A stretch of DNA of 64,000 nucleotides, from contig NZ_LAJB01000010.1 of NCBI RefSeq assembly GCF_000970685.1, positions 1 to 64,000 of the forward strand, written 5' to 3'. Positions 35,206-43,241 of this stretch are shown piece after piece (positions within the stretch are counted from its first letter, which is position 1; each line of letters opens with the position of its first letter). The stretch is from Domibacillus indicus. GTDB taxonomy: Bacteria; Bacillota; Bacilli; Bacillales; Domibacillaceae. The notes under the pieces were generated by a model that searched no databases, was not told the origin of the DNA, and saw only the letters and a program-made list of their open reading frames with translations. The position numbers and the translations under genes were made by a program.

Positions 35206-35706
35206 ATGAGTACACTAAACTGCCATTGTCATGATTTCCGAGAACATCATGATTTCTGCAGCTGCAAGGACCGATACCGCCATAGCGATTCCAATCGGCA
35301 TGCCCGCCACTCGTATTTGGACGATTATCGTTTTGGCCGGCATCATAATAGATGCAGCCGTTGTTTTCGCAGCCGCCTTTCCTATCATGATGGGTACAGC
35401 CATGATTCACATGGACGATTTCATTACTTCGCAGACAGCTGTTTATGCGATGACAATTTCCGCGTCCGCCTAAGCGGATTAAGAAGCGGCATGGCGTTTC
35501 GCCTGCGGCAGCTGATAGATTGCCGTGTGAGAATGGTTCTTGAAGAAAACGTTAGAGTGCATGGGAAAATTACCTTTATAGGAAGCGATTTTGTTGAAAT
35601 TGTCAGCGCAGTGAAAAAAGACAAAAACAAGCACGAGTTTACGAAAAAAGTGCTGCTTGTTCAATTCGATCAAATCAAGATGGTCGAACATGTAGACAAA
35701 ATGTAA
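35206..35706 (+). CDS. His/Cys-rich protein with C-terminal small-barrel domain
   Basis: A 166-residue protein. The first ~85 residues contain 13 His and 8 Cys (LNCHCHDFREHHDFCSC, HHNRCSRC, SCLC), suggesting metal binding or coat cross-linking. Residues ~95-166 form a small beta-barrel (RVRMVLEENVRVHGKITFIG then SDFVEIV, and VLLVQFDQIKMVE) similar in pattern to the barrels of the mnx-locus proteins. Strong ribosome-binding site AAAGGAGGAAAGAAAA. Convergent with mnxG. Probably a spore coat protein; not a recognised family. Confidence 0.65.
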   Translation: MSTLNCHCHDFREHHDFCSCKDRYRHSDSNRHARHSYLDDYRFGRHHNRCSRCFRSRLSYHDGYSHDSHGRFHYFADSCLCDDNFRVRLSGLRSGMAFRLRQLIDCRVRMVLEENVRVHGKITFIGSDFVEIVSAVKKDKNKHEFTKKVLLVQFDQIKMVEHVDKM

Positions 35707-35730
35707 TTTTTTAGTCGAAAGCGGTTCGGA

Positions 35731-35763
35731 AAAATCGGTGCTCCGGTGCAGAGCACCGATTTT
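35731..35763. terminator. Bidirectional terminator between the His/Cys-rich gene and mnxG
   Basis: Perfect 13-bp stem AAAATCGGTGCTC (35731-35743) with GAGCACCGATTTT (35751-35763), centred in the 76-bp gap between the convergent genes. Confidence 0.85.
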
Positions 35764-35782
35764 CAGCTTGACCTGTTTTGTG

Positions 35783-38700
35783 TCAATAGTCCAGAGGAGG
35801 CAAATGAGGCTGTGGTTTGCTGTGAACGCGGATAATGCCCCACATGCCCTGCTCAATATCCCAGCGAATGTTGCCCGAACGGTACATATAGTCACCTGGA
35901 TAATTGAAAGTGCCTCCTGCACCGCCCAGCAAATACAAATCGTGTGCTTCACCCGCAACCATGTGGCCGACAACTGAAACATCACTGGAATCCAGCTCTC
36001 TTGGATCCTGTTTCCAGTTATGGCCGTGTAAATGAAACGTGTGGGTTCTTCTCCGTTCTGATGGATTGGTGAGCCGGATGATAACAGGATCACCGGCGTA
36101 TGCTTCAAAAACAGGAGTGGCCGGATCGCCGTGTACCGTTGAACTGAACAAATCGCCTAAAACCGGATGCTTTTTAAAGCGGTTGATCAGCCGCTCCGTT
36201 CGGTAATTAAAGCCGCGCGAGCCGAAATCATACGTGTCGACTTCGTCATCGGGGTCGGATTCCAAAAGGACGCCGTCAACCGGATCAATAATGACTTTGC
36301 CCTGCTGATCTTCCAGGCGGACACCATCATGCATAATCAAAACGAATTCTCTGGATGAACCGGCAAGCGGATTTTTAAGCACTACATCTGTGCCGGTGAC
36401 CACGGGCTCCATCGTACGAGGATCATGGTACGTTGTGAAACGGGGTTCCGCAATGAAAGCGCCGAACGTTCCAAATGAGCGGTGGTTCCGCAGGTCAGCC
36501 ATATCCCACATGGCACAGGTCCCCAGTGCTGACTGCACATGCCAGCGGTACGTAATTGTTTCACCAGGGCCCACTGTCTGGTCCGGGTTAAAGCCGACGG
36601 TGTCCCCACTCGAAGTTGTTACGTCATAATCAAGCAGGCTGGCGTGCAGGGAAATTCGCAGAGAAGGCGGATAAAAGCCCTGCTCCTTCACTGGAGGGTA
36701 TGGGTGAACGCCGTCTGTAAATGGAAACAAATCCAATTGCAGCCGGCTTGTTAATGTCACTTCCACAAGATCTCCAATATTGCCTCGAAGCACAAGAGGC
36801 TCAGGATTTTTTTTGCCCGATAAAATGTCCTCTACATTTTCTTCCAAAGCAAACACGATGCCGTACGGATCATGGTCGCCAAATGAGTTATATAAAATCG
36901 GCGTTTGAAACGCGACTACGCTGTATTGCCGGACGGGCGGATCATGCGCCAATTCTGGCGGCAGCGTGCACTGCGGATCGGCAGGCGCCGGCGGTTTTCC
37001 GGTTACTTCCGGCAGCGGTCTTGTTCTCGGTTCGGGCAGCGGCTGGTCAGCCAATGGAATTAAGTGCTCCACTTCCTGATCATAGGCCCGGATCAGTCCC
37101 CATGTGCCATTCCACACATCTTCTTCTGTTTCAAAAGCCCATAAATAGTCTCCGGATTTTGGAATATACATTTCAAATGTAAAGGATTCTGAAATACCGA
37201 TATGCTGCTGCGAACGAAGCTCGGAATCTTCGCTCGGACGATCCTGCGGCCACCTTAATCCATGAACGTTAAAGCTGTGGGATTCTTCATGGGCACCCTG
37301 CAGCAGTCGAATCCGGATCGGGTCTCCTTCATAAGCGTATAAGATGGGGGTAACCGGGTCGCCGTTCACATAAGAGCTGAATGAATATGCCGGATCACAG
37401 TTCTTGCCGAGCCGGAATTGCAGCGGCTCATTTTTAAAATTAACCGCAAAAATGCCGGGGTCATCCAGAGAACCGGGGTACTGCGGCGGCTGGATCGGAC
37501 AGCCGTCTTTATCAAACAAATAAACGAAATCCTGGACGAACAGGGAAAAATCACGGTAGTCAGGGATAAGCGGGTTATGGACAGTAATCTGGGCACCGCA
37601 TTCTGTTTCTTCACCGGTTTCAGAATCAAGGAACCTGGAAAAGCGGGGCTGAACGACAATCGCTCCGAAAACACCGTGCTGCTGATGCGAAAGAGCAAAT
37701 AAATGATCATGAACGAAAAAAGCTTTTAATTCGGTATCAGCAAAATATTCATAGCGGATTGTTTCATTCGGCAGAACAGAGCTGTCATAATTCCAGCCAA
37801 CATTGGAACCATCGGCAACCAGAACATCAAATTTGACAAAATGAACATGAAAAGCCGACTCATAAGTGCGGGTGACCAGCTGGAATGCATCACCATCAAG
37901 TATATGGGGCAGCCGATTGGTAAAATTTAAACGAATACAGGTATTAGCCGGCACATGCAACACAAGCGGCTCGGGCTCTTTTTTGCCAGACAGCACATCA
38001 TCCACTTCTTCATCGAGCACATATATTCTTCCTTTTGGGTCATACCAGCTCTGCTTGTTATAAACAATGGGCAATTCGATAAGAGATACATTAAATTCTA
38101 CGACAAACGGATTACCCAGGCTCGTATCAACAAAAACAGCGCCCGGCCTGGCATCTGGTATGGCCGCATTTTTTTCAAGTTCGGTCATTTCCCGGCCGCC
38201 GACAATACCGAGAGGAGGCCTTGGCGCCTTGCAGCCCACTTTTCCCGGAATAAAATTGGGGAACCCCGGCTGTTCTTTTGTTGGAAGCGGAGGAAGGGGG
38301 CGGTCCGGCAGAGGCTGGAGCGGCGCAATCGGCCTGCCGTTCGGGTAGCACTGGCTTCCATCCTGGAGTTTATCGAAAATACGGTTCATTCCCCACATTC
38401 CTACTTCAAAGTGAGGATATAAATGACAGTGAATGATAACATCGCCAATGGAACCGGGCAGGCTGCCAAGCCCGTATAGTGGCTGGACATTGTAGTGCGT
38501 CTGCGGGCTGATTGACTGGGCATCAATAATTTCTGACTGCACATTCCCCGGATCCCTGAGCCACTGATGTGCATGGTAGTGGAATACATGCGTTTCTTTG
38601 GCAGCTCCATGAATAAGGCGGATAATAGCCGGATCATCCCGGTAGCCGCGCAGAATAGGAGTGGCGGGATCACCAAATGTCCAGGAATCATGATGAACTT

Positions 38701-39430
38701 CCTCGCCTTCCACTTCAGGTGACACGACTCCTTCCTCCACCAGCCTCAGGCGGTTCTCAAGAGGTTCATAGCGGTAGTTTACACCGTGAAATGATTCGGC
38801 TTCCTGGTTTGTGACGGGATTAAGCGGGCGGTTGCCAGTTAAATCATTGACTTCCATTTCATCATGGAAAAACCATGCAAACTCGCGGAAAGAGGGAAGA
38901 AAAGGGTTATGGATATCCGCGTAAACGCCGCTGCTCAGTGGTCCGCCCGTTACAGGATCAGTCCACCAGGAGCCTCTTTTTTCAACGAGCAATGTACCGA
39001 AAAGGCCCTGAATGCTGGAGCCTTCTTCACTGCTCGATACGTTGCCGACATCCGTGAAAAAACAAATTCCTTCATGAGTAGTCTGTAAGCGGTACAGAAG
39101 GCTTTCCCCGCATTCTGCCAGGGAGGGCGGATTGTACCCGACATTGGCACCATCTGACGTCAGCACGTTATAATCGAGATCTTGAAAGTGCATGCCGGCT
39201 GCAAAGGGAAGCTGGTTTTCAAAGAGAATCTCAACTGTGTCTCCCTCGTTGGCCCTGATCGTCAGCGGCTGGACAAGATCCACCGGAGTAAACGGGTTTT
39301 TTCGTACCAGTTCTTTTACGGCTTCTTCATTTTCTTTCAGTACGTACATTCTTCCGTCTGGGTTGTGGTCGCCAAAATTGTTGACCACAATCCGGATTGG
39401 AACCGCCACTACATGATAACGCCGTATCAT
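35783..39430 (-). CDS. mnxG: MnxG-type multicopper oxidase (manganese oxidase)
   Basis: A giant 1215-residue multicopper oxidase with three large repeats of paired cupredoxin domains (each starting like YHVVAVPIRIVVNNFGDHNP; repeats near 1, 430 and 830). The length matches MnxG of Mn(II)-oxidising Bacillus spores (about 138 kDa). Copper ligands: HVFHYHAHQW (His281-His288) and IHCHLYPHFEVGM (His334, Cys335, His336, His340, Met345) in the first third; HVH 528-530, HDH 574-576 and H718/H723 in the second; FHLHGH (1133-1137) in the third. No signal peptide, as expected for a mother-cell-made outer spore layer. Last gene of a mnxD-E-F-G-like operon; ribosome-binding site GGGAGGGAAAACG. Confidence 0.9.
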   Translation of the reverse strand: MIRRYHVVAVPIRIVVNNFGDHNPDGRMYVLKENEEAVKELVRKNPFTPVDLVQPLTIRANEGDTVEILFENQLPFAAGMHFQDLDYNVLTSDGANVGYNPPSLAECGESLLYRLQTTHEGICFFTDVGNVSSSEEGSSIQGLFGTLLVEKRGSWWTDPVTGGPLSSGVYADIHNPFLPSFREFAWFFHDEMEVNDLTGNRPLNPVTNQEAESFHGVNYRYEPLENRLRLVEEGVVSPEVEGEEVHHDSWTFGDPATPILRGYRDDPAIIRLIHGAAKETHVFHYHAHQWLRDPGNVQSEIIDAQSISPQTHYNVQPLYGLGSLPGSIGDVIIHCHLYPHFEVGMWGMNRIFDKLQDGSQCYPNGRPIAPLQPLPDRPLPPLPTKEQPGFPNFIPGKVGCKAPRPPLGIVGGREMTELEKNAAIPDARPGAVFVDTSLGNPFVVEFNVSLIELPIVYNKQSWYDPKGRIYVLDEEVDDVLSGKKEPEPLVLHVPANTCIRLNFTNRLPHILDGDAFQLVTRTYESAFHVHFVKFDVLVADGSNVGWNYDSSVLPNETIRYEYFADTELKAFFVHDHLFALSHQQHGVFGAIVVQPRFSRFLDSETGEETECGAQITVHNPLIPDYRDFSLFVQDFVYLFDKDGCPIQPPQYPGSLDDPGIFAVNFKNEPLQFRLGKNCDPAYSFSSYVNGDPVTPILYAYEGDPIRIRLLQGAHEESHSFNVHGLRWPQDRPSEDSELRSQQHIGISESFTFEMYIPKSGDYLWAFETEEDVWNGTWGLIRAYDQEVEHLIPLADQPLPEPRTRPLPEVTGKPPAPADPQCTLPPELAHDPPVRQYSVVAFQTPILYNSFGDHDPYGIVFALEENVEDILSGKKNPEPLVLRGNIGDLVEVTLTSRLQLDLFPFTDGVHPYPPVKEQGFYPPSLRISLHASLLDYDVTTSSGDTVGFNPDQTVGPGETITYRWHVQSALGTCAMWDMADLRNHRSFGTFGAFIAEPRFTTYHDPRTMEPVVTGTDVVLKNPLAGSSREFVLIMHDGVRLEDQQGKVIIDPVDGVLLESDPDDEVDTYDFGSRGFNYRTERLINRFKKHPVLGDLFSSTVHGDPATPVFEAYAGDPVIIRLTNPSERRRTHTFHLHGHNWKQDPRELDSSDVSVVGHMVAGEAHDLYLLGGAGGTFNYPGDYMYRSGNIRWDIEQGMWGIIRVHSKPQPHLPPLDY

Positions 39431-39446
39431 CGTTTTCCCTCCCTTG

Positions 39447-39743
39447 TTACACCATGTCGTTTAACTCTGGAATCCGCGGTTCACCGGGAAACTCAATATA
39501 AAATACTTCAATATGAGGGATATGAATGAGCCAGATCCGCTTTTCTAATGCAGCAAAATGGGTTGTTTCTACAAATAACTCCACATTGTTTTCTTTTAAA
39601 GAAATAATTTTACCGATAAACAGAAAAGGATAGGAGGGTGTCAGGATAAAGATTTTATGGCCAATCGCTCCCTTAAACTGGTCGATAAGCGCCTGTTCTT
39701 CTGCTGTACTAGAGTGAGGAAAACTGGATGAATTAAGTGTCAT
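39447..39743 (-). CDS. mnxF: MnxF-like small subunit of the manganese oxidase complex
   Basis: A 98-residue protein immediately upstream of mnxG (16-bp gap) with one small beta-barrel: IGHKIFILTPSYPFLFIGKI, NNVELFVETTHFAAL, RIWLIHIPHIEVFYIEF. Position and size (about 11 kDa) match MnxF, which with MnxE forms a small hexamer bound to MnxG and binds extra copper. Family membership is inferred from context and remembered sequence. Ribosome-binding site GGAAAGGAAGGTTAAAAA. Confidence 0.72.
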   Translation of the reverse strand: MTLNSSSFPHSSTAEEQALIDQFKGAIGHKIFILTPSYPFLFIGKIISLKENNVELFVETTHFAALEKRIWLIHIPHIEVFYIEFPGEPRIPELNDMV

Positions 39744-39766
39744 TTTTTAACCTTCCTTTCCTGTTT

Positions 39767-40345
39767 TTAAACGAGCGGGAACCGGGCATCGCAATCAAAG
39801 CAAGGAGTCAGGTGAGATATTTTTCCCAAAGGAAAGGACAGCGGCGTTGGAAACTGAAAGAATGGGGCGTTTAAAATTTTAATTGTAACTGGATCAATTG
39901 TCAGGTGGCCTTTGCCGACCTCAACAATAGGTCCGCAAAAAATAGGCCTGAACGTCTGGCCGAGTAAATTTAATTGAGGTGACTCTGTAACAAGAAGCAC
40001 ACTTTCTCCTAATAAAACATTCAGTTCCTTAAAGAAGCTGTCGGCTTTCCTGTCATCGTCCTCATCTTCCTCTTCATCATCGTAGTCCTCTTCATCCCCT
40101 TCATAATCATCATCATAGTCCTCAACTTCATCACTGTTAATATTCTTATCGTCCTTACTCTCATCAATATTGTGAGAAGTTTCGTTCTCACCCTGGTTTG
40201 TAATGGTTTGTTCTTTTATTTCCATTTCCGTATTTGTAATTTCGTTTTCATCGCTAACCGTTTCGCCGATGCCGGCTTTTCCTTCATGCTCTCCGGCTAT
40301 TGTTTCTTCTCGCTGTTCGTTTTTTTTGTTTTGTGCTTCGCTCAT
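39767..40345 (-). CDS. mnxE: MnxE-like subunit with acidic N-terminal extension
   Basis: A 192-residue protein. Residues ~104-192 (FFKELNVLLGESVLLVTESP, LGQTFRPIFCGPIVEVGKGH, IKILNAPFFQFPTPLSFPLG, DARFPLV end) fit what I recall of MnxE, a ~110-residue subunit of the MnxEFG complex. Unusually, a ~100-residue hydrophilic extension precedes it, ending in a tract at 72-98 with 22 Asp/Glu of 27. That tract could bind Mn2+ or Ca2+. It lies 23 bp upstream of mnxF and 27 bp downstream of the mnxD-like gene. Ribosome-binding site AAAGGAGAGTTAAA. Confidence 0.75.
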   Translation of the reverse strand: MSEAQNKKNEQREETIAGEHEGKAGIGETVSDENEITNTEMEIKEQTITNQGENETSHNIDESKDDKNINSDEVEDYDDDYEGDEEDYDDEEEDEDDDRKADSFFKELNVLLGESVLLVTESPQLNLLGQTFRPIFCGPIVEVGKGHLTIDPVTIKILNAPFFQFPTPLSFPLGKISHLTPCFDCDARFPLV

Positions 40346-40372
40346 TTTAACTCTCCTTTACTGATTGAGTAA

Positions 40373-41137
40373 TTACCAGTCAAGCTTTTTAATTATTCGT
40401 CGGCCAATTAATGGAAGGAGACTCAAGTAAGGTATGCTCCGGATCAGAACAATATGAGCCAGATCAATATCGTTTTTTTCGTTAAAAAAAGAAACATAGA
40501 GAATTTTTTTTCTGGTTTCTTCAATCTTTCCGGTGACCGCGTTTTTTTCTGTTTCAACCCGCACCCATGATGACTTCCAGGAATTCAAGCTGCTAGCAAG
40601 CGTTTCTTCATAAAACTGCTGAATTAATGTCTCGCGTCGGGCAACTGTTTCACCAAAGTTCGAAAGAAGGCGCTCTTTTAGCTGATTGTCATAAATAATA
40701 TTCTGGTGTGTTGTAGAGTAGAGAGGCACACCAGAGGGAATGTTCGCCGATTCAATTGCGTGAAAAGGAATCCACATTCGTTCCTTTGGAGTGGTAAGCA
40801 TGACAAAATCACGGCCAATAGCGTTTACCCTGCCCGTTGTTTTAACAACTTCATTGCCGTTCTGCAAAAAAATGATCACCTGCTGGTTTCGCCGCATTTT
40901 CAGAAACTTTTTTAGCATTAAAACCTTTCTTTTTTCGGGAGCAGCTTTTGCAATCTGCAGCAGATTTGCCTGCTCCTTATATTCGGCAAACAGCCGTATT
41001 TCTTCTGTCGGTACCGGCCCAGCGGGGGAGCTGAAGCCTTCCTTTGCTTCAGGAAACTTATCTTTATTTCGTGGTTCACGTTGTCTTTTTTCAAGCAACA
41101 AGGAAATATATTCATCCAGTCTTATACCGGTTTTCAT
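40373..41137 (-). CDS. MnxD-like protein, first gene of the mnxDEFG operon
   Basis: A 254-residue soluble protein with two predicted small barrels (VNAIGRDFVMLTTPKERMWI and a C-terminal RVETEKNAVTGKIEE unit) around a helical part with NFGETVARRETLIQQF. It is a paralogue of the protein at 34090-34929. Position ahead of mnxE-F-G matches mnxD of other Mn-oxidising Bacillus, but I cannot confirm that by sequence recall. I chose the ATG at 41137 because AGGGGGAAGCAG precedes it. Confidence 0.68.
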   Translation of the reverse strand: MKTGIRLDEYISLLLEKRQREPRNKDKFPEAKEGFSSPAGPVPTEEIRLFAEYKEQANLLQIAKAAPEKRKVLMLKKFLKMRRNQQVIIFLQNGNEVVKTTGRVNAIGRDFVMLTTPKERMWIPFHAIESANIPSGVPLYSTTHQNIIYDNQLKERLLSNFGETVARRETLIQQFYEETLASSLNSWKSSWVRVETEKNAVTGKIEETRKKILYVSFFNEKNDIDLAHIVLIRSIPYLSLLPLIGRRIIKKLDW

Positions 41138-41472
41138 CTGCTTCCCCCTCACTCAGAACTACAGGAAATTTATATGTGGGGGAATTTTGATTATTCTTTC
41201 AGAAAAGCTGAAGGCTTGATTGCTTTGTGAGGTTAAGTGTTGAAGGAGAAATTGCTGCCAGCAAACTTAGCAAAATTAGTTAGACGCATTATACGGGCCC
41301 GGGCACATCTTCATACGATATAAAACCGGGTGAAAACTTGAGATCAAAAAGAAGGAGCTGAACGGGCGAATAACTCATCGGGAATACGAGCAGTGCAGCA
41401 CTGAAAAGAACTGATACGCAAAAAATTTCCTGAATGAACAATTCGGATCACAATGGAAAGGAGGAGAAGAAG
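41138..41472. other. Divergent control region of the mnx locus
   Basis: A 335-bp region between the leftward mnxD-like gene and the rightward acidic-protein gene. The rightward SigK-like promoter is listed separately. Leftward, CATATAAAT (minus strand, 41176-41168) is a near match to a SigE/SigK -10 without a clear -35. No other gene is seen. Confidence 0.4.
41293..41320 (+). promoter_or_regulatory. SigK-type promoter
   Basis: CATACGATA (41312-41320) fits CATAnnnTA exactly and an AC (41293-41294) lies 17 bases upstream, as in SigK promoters. It would drive the plus-strand mnx genes late in sporulation. Confidence 0.6.
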
Positions 41473-42069
41473 GTGAACTTCAAAAAAAGAAAGGTTAAAA
41501 AATTATATACGTCAGGACCTGTGATAAATGCCACAAATGCTCAAGCGGCGCAAGAGCTGTGGGTATCGGTTATGAATTTTGATCATTCTGAAGTTAAAGT
41601 AGAAGTAGAAGTATTGAATTGGGGCGATCCCGCTGTTTCTTCTGGCCTTGTCACAACACCGGCTGGTATGGCCATACCGATGAAAGCGATGGCTGTACCA
41701 GTTATGCCGGCAGAACAAGTAAAAGTTCCTGCCTGGCAGACACAGCACTTTTTTGCGGATTTATTAACAGGAGCCCCTTTAGCAGGGCCTGTTCTTTCAT
41801 TTGAAATTCGCGTAACAGTCATTACTGATGACCCTCAGGCGAATGTGGTCTTTAACGCAGCCATCCTTGCTGCAGAAGCAGAAGAACTTCCAGAAGCTGA
41901 AGAGGCTGATGAAGATGAAGCAGAAGCTGCTGAGCTGACTGAGCTTGTGGCAGAGGAAGAAGAGGAAGAGGCTGAGGATGAAGCAGAAGCCGAAGCAGCT
42001 GCTTCTGTTACAGCTGCTTTTGTGCCGTTTAAAGATTTTGTTTTATTAGAACTGAAGAAGCTGAAGTAA
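41473..42069 (+). CDS. Acidic probable spore-surface protein
   Basis: A 198-residue protein. The N-terminal ~130 residues look like a beta-sandwich (LWVSVMNFDHSEVKVEVEVL, LSFEIRVTVITDDPQANVVF), a layout seen in Bacillus exosporium and coat-associated proteins. The C-terminal ~60 residues are almost pure Glu/Ala/Asp (for example EEEEEEAEDEAEAEAA) before a final hydrophobic VPFKDFVLLELKKLK. I chose the GTG at 41473 because AAAGGAGGAGAAGAAG precedes it; an upstream ATG at 41434 lacks a site. First gene behind the SigK-like promoter. Confidence 0.65.
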   Translation: MNFKKRKVKKLYTSGPVINATNAQAAQELWVSVMNFDHSEVKVEVEVLNWGDPAVSSGLVTTPAGMAIPMKAMAVPVMPAEQVKVPAWQTQHFFADLLTGAPLAGPVLSFEIRVTVITDDPQANVVFNAAILAAEAEELPEAEEADEDEAEAAELTELVAEEEEEEAEDEAEAEAAASVTAAFVPFKDFVLLELKKLK

Positions 42070-42104
42070 AAGCGGCTGTGCCTGTGCCGCTCAGAGAAGG
42101 TTTC

Positions 42105-42434
42105 ATGTCGGGTAATAAAGTAAAGCAGAAGATGTTTTTTGAAAAGGCTCCCGGCCAGCCCGAGGGGCTTTTTCATTCTGTTGAAATAAGAGAGAAGCTG
42201 TCTCGCGCTTCTGCAGGTTCAGTTCAGCCTGTTTGCGATCTTTTGAAAGAAACTAGCGCATTTCTGGCTGATAGAAGAAATATTGGCTCAAAGAACTGCA
42301 TATTGATAACAGCGAAAAAGCAGCCGCTTCTTTGGCTGATAAAAGTGAGGTGCCAGGAAGGTTATGCCTGCGCTGTTTTATCTGTTAACAATAGACGTAT
42401 TATTCTATATAGGCGCTTTTGTATATGCGTTTAA
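42105..42434 (+). CDS. Doubtful or broken small gene
   Basis: A frame starting MSGNKVKQKMFFEKAPGQPE with AGAAGG 5 bases upstream looks coding for ~60 codons (to about 42290) and then turns into low-quality sequence that overlaps the next gene by 71 bp. A different frame between about 42275 and 42350 (KKYWLKELHIDNSEKAAASL) also looks coding, so a frameshift near 42275 is possible. No family recognised. Confidence 0.3.
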   Translation: MSGNKVKQKMFFEKAPGQPEGLFHSVEIREKLSRASAGSVQPVCDLLKETSAFLADRRNIGSKNCILITAKKQPLLWLIKVRCQEGYACAVLSVNNRRIILYRRFCICV

Positions 42435-42777
42435 TAAGAAAAAGCTTATCGGCATTCAACTCGGCATGAATATCAGCCAGATAATGGGCGGAACCGCGGC
42501 ACTGCTTTCGGGGATCGTGCTTATCTCAGAGTTCCCCTTTCATTTTACAGTGGTCACCTTTATTTCCGCAGTAATCGGCATTCTGGCAGGAACGCTGTTT
42601 GGGCTGCTTTTTGATTATCAAACCGCCTTAACAGGAGTAACGAATGGCTTTATGATGGGGCTTATGTCTCCGATGCTGGGATCAATCATAAACACATCCA
42701 GCCTGGTTATCTGGTTTGTTCACGTCGTCTTTTTTTCTTGCCTGCTTTTCATTATGATTTCTATTCAAAGGTCGTGA
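42364..42777 (+). CDS. Small polytopic membrane protein of the mnx locus
   Basis: A 137-residue membrane protein with four hydrophobic segments and glycine-rich helices (MNISQIMGGTAALLSGIVLI, SAVIGILAGTLFGLLFDYQ, GVTNGFMMGLMSPMLGSI). It is translationally coupled (GTGA overlap) to a second membrane protein gene that shares the LYNGAAGALTGTMLG-like pattern, suggesting duplication. Position beside an SCO1/MnxC-like gene makes it a candidate MnxA/MnxB equivalent, but I cannot confirm that. Possibly metal transport or anchoring. Confidence 0.6.
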   Translation: MPALFYLLTIDVLFYIGAFVYAFNKKKLIGIQLGMNISQIMGGTAALLSGIVLISEFPFHFTVVTFISAVIGILAGTLFGLLFDYQTALTGVTNGFMMGLMSPMLGSIINTSSLVIWFVHVVFFSCLLFIMISIQRS

Positions 42778-43226
42778 AACCATTGCTCTTAATTATACTG
42801 TTAAGCAGCTGGAATGGCGTGGGCGGATACAGGCTTTACCGTGTATTTAAGAAGAAACAGGTGCTTTTTGATGATCATTTTACTCTGGCCGCCTGCATGG
42901 CTGTTACAATGCTTACATCGTTTTTGGCCGGATTGTATCTCATTTTACTTTTTCCTGATTTTTATATAATCCCGCTGCTTTCAGGTTTATGGATCGGCTG
43001 GAGGTTTGGTGCTGTTTTAAGGAGCCCGGCTCTTTTAAGCGGACTTTATAACGGGGCAGCCGGGGCGCTTACGGGGACAATGCTCGGTGCGGTCCTGCAA
43101 AATCCCGCTTTATGCAGGCTTCCTGCTGAAGCCGCCGGCATGGCGGATCTTTACAGCATTCCAGTGGCTGCCGCCTGCTTTTACATGTGTATTTTAGCCT
43201 CATTGCGTTATTCTTTACGAATGTAG
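42774..43226 (+). CDS. Second small membrane protein of the mnx locus
   Basis: A 150-residue protein with four membrane segments. The GTG start overlaps the previous stop (GTGA), implying coupled translation. The segment ALLSGLYNGAAGALTGTMLG parallels TALTGVTNGFMMGLMSPMLG of the neighbour, so the two are probably diverged copies forming a pair. A lone Cys-rich patch (NPALCRLPAEAAGM) lies near residue 110. It precedes the SCO1-like gene by 15 bp. Confidence 0.6.
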   Translation: MKPLLLIILLSSWNGVGGYRLYRVFKKKQVLFDDHFTLAACMAVTMLTSFLAGLYLILLFPDFYIIPLLSGLWIGWRFGAVLRSPALLSGLYNGAAGALTGTMLGAVLQNPALCRLPAEAAGMADLYSIPVAAACFYMCILASLRYSLRM

Positions 43227-43241
43227 GAAGGAGAGTGGCAG

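Noticed and set aside
36721-39529. Several 90-155 codon plus-strand frames opposite mnxG
   Set aside because: Antisense shadows caused by the GC-skewed codon use of the oxidase gene.
42364-43226. Naming the two membrane proteins MnxA and MnxB
   Set aside because: Position is suggestive but I could not match their sequences to those proteins.
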